This document shows, piece after piece, positions 5,857 through 6,367 of a stretch of 6,367 nucleotides of DNA. Position 1 is the stretch's first letter; each line of letters begins with the position of its first letter. A program made the translations under genes and the position numbers. The stretch is taken from the NCBI GenBank assembly GCA_034422355.1, contig DAOUJS010000180.1:1-6367 (forward strand), given 5' to 3'. The notes beneath the pieces were generated by a model. It did no database searches. It was not told the DNA's origin and saw nothing but the letters and a program-made list of their open reading frames with translations. The DNA comes from CATOSP01 sp034422355 (GTDB lineage: Bacteria; Chloroflexota; Dehalococcoidia; Lucifugimonadales; UBA3495).

Positions 5857-5861
5857 AATCA

Positions 5862-6367
5862 ATGGCAAAAGTCAGTAGAATCCTGGCCCTGCTAGCCATA
5901 GTGGCCATGCTCTCTGCGCTGCCCTTAACTGTCTTTGCGCAGAACCCGCCCCACGTGGTGCTCGGCACGGCCATGTTGAACGGCGCAACGCCGCCCAATG
6001 ACACCATGATCGTCGCCATGCAGGGCGACACCAAGCTCGGCTCCGCCATGACCATGGCTGGCGGCAAGTACTCCCTCCAGGTCATGCAGCCCCCCGGCAC
6101 CGGCCCGGTAACCTTCATGATTGCCGGCGTCGACGCCAAGGAAACGCTCACCGGCTGGGAACTGGGCAAGATTCAGCCCGGCTTCAACCTCAGCGCCACA
6201 TCCTCGCAAGCGGTTGGCCGCCCCGGCCAGGTCGGGCCTCCGGGTCCCGCCGGTCCCGCCGGTCCTGCCGGTCCCGCCGGCCCTGCCGGTCCCCGCGGTG
6301 CTGAAGGCGCCGAGGGTCATGACGGCCACGACGGCCCCCAGGGCCCTGAAGGTCCTGCCGGTCCCGC
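5862..6367 (+). CDS. Secreted collagen-like (Gly-X-Y) surface protein, 3' end outside window
   Basis: The first 168 codons are visible and the frame is open at the right edge. Residues 1-26 are a classical Sec signal peptide: basic n-region (MAKVSR), hydrophobic core (ILALLAIVAMLSAL), likely cleavage after VFA. Residues 27-112 form a small beta-rich domain (GTAMLNG, PPNDTMIVAMQG, GGKYSLQV, GTGPVTFMIAG, LTGWELG, FNLSA). Its pattern resembles the Ig-like or carboxypeptidase-regulatory-like domains I recall in Chloroflexota exported proteins. From Gly119 the chain is an uninterrupted Gly-X-Y series of 17 triplets (GRP GQV GPP, five GPA, GPR, GAE GAE, GHD GHD, GPQ GPE GPA, GP-). This is long enough to begin a collagen triple helix. 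Bacterial collagen-like proteins are usually trimeric stalks or fibres at the cell surface. The C-terminal anchor or head is outside the window. Confidence 0.92.
   Translation, partial: MAKVSRILALLAIVAMLSALPLTVFAQNPPHVVLGTAMLNGATPPNDTMIVAMQGDTKLGSAMTMAGGKYSLQVMQPPGTGPVTFMIAGVDAKETLTGWELGKIQPGFNLSATSSQAVGRPGQVGPPGPAGPAGPAGPAGPAGPRGAEGAEGHDGHDGPQGPEGPAGP
6216..6367 (+). repeat. 9-bp collagen-encoding tandem repeat
   Basis: Gly-X-Y codons repeat every nine bases from 6216 to the edge. Five successive GPA units at 6243-6287 are nearly identical at DNA level (GGT CCC GCC with few synonymous changes), so the tract could change length by slippage or recombination. Later units diverge to GAE, GHD, GPQ and GPE. 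Confidence 0.88.

Larger units (their letters stand above)
5560..5861. other. Intergenic region between the two surface-protein genes
   Basis: This stretch of 302 bases holds the 13-bp hairpin, then an AT-richer stretch (5641-5685) including TTATAA at 5670 that could be a -10 element without a recognisable -35. REP-like repeats follow at 5701-5783, and then the Shine-Dalgarno of the collagen-like gene. Short open frames here (5627-5878 and neighbours) read through the repeats and are not considered genes. The hairpin and the size of the gap suggest the two genes are transcribed separately. Confidence 0.6.

Noticed and set aside
5627..5878. A short plus-strand open frame encoding a VVPAKAGT-containing peptide
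   Set aside because: This peptide is the classic false translation of REP-like repeats, and the frame overlaps the repeat cluster and the start of the collagen-like gene.
6216..6367. A short direct-repeat array that could suggest CRISPR or a non-coding satellite
   Set aside because: The nine-base period keeps a perfect Gly-X-Y reading frame after a signal peptide, so it is collagen-like coding sequence without spacers.

Overview
The window looks like a piece of a GC-rich bacterial chromosome, most likely from Chloroflexota and perhaps a Dehalococcoidia/SAR202-type lineage. This is an inference from protein style, not from a marker gene. The supporting traits are large acidic secreted proteins built of Ig-like modules, a Trp-rich C-terminal domain ending in NQIVW, a secreted Gly-X-Y collagen-like protein, and a long TnpB-related transposon protein of a kind I recall from that phylum. 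No rRNA, tRNA or CRISPR array was seen.

Layout. (1) Positions 1-1106, minus strand: a TnpB-related (IS200/IS605 OrfB-like) gene whose 3' end runs off the left edge. It contains a clear RuvC-I motif (GVDLN). (2) 1107-1621: a 515-base divergent spacer with no gene, holding a 13-bp palindrome and a strong Shine-Dalgarno for the next gene. (3) 1622-2508, plus strand: a two-gene toxin-antitoxin-like operon. A 183-aa protein of unrecognised fold with an acidic C-terminal tail overlaps by 16 nt a MazF/PemK-family endoribonuclease toxin. (4) 2509-2862: a leader region with potential hairpins and a perfect AGGAGG that is not followed by a usable in-frame start codon. (5) 2863-5559: a secreted modular surface protein of about 900 aa, with a variable N-terminal part, about five Ig/IPT-like modules, four close cysteine pairs and a C-terminal Trp-rich domain. 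(6) 5560-5861: a strong 13-bp hairpin followed by REP-like inverted repeats. (7) 5862 to the right edge: a signal peptide, a small beta-rich domain, then collagen-like Gly-X-Y repeats that continue past the window.

How the parts fit. The right half is a cell-surface locus: two exported proteins in the same orientation with nearly identical AGGAGGAAT leaders, probably contributing to an envelope layer or fibre. The left half is accessory DNA (transposon-type gene plus toxin-antitoxin pair). The most notable points are the apparent loss of the start codon of the large surface protein (a one-base insertion would restore a textbook signal peptide), the MazF partner that does not resemble known antitoxins, and the paired-cysteine, mosaic-codon architecture of the surface protein.
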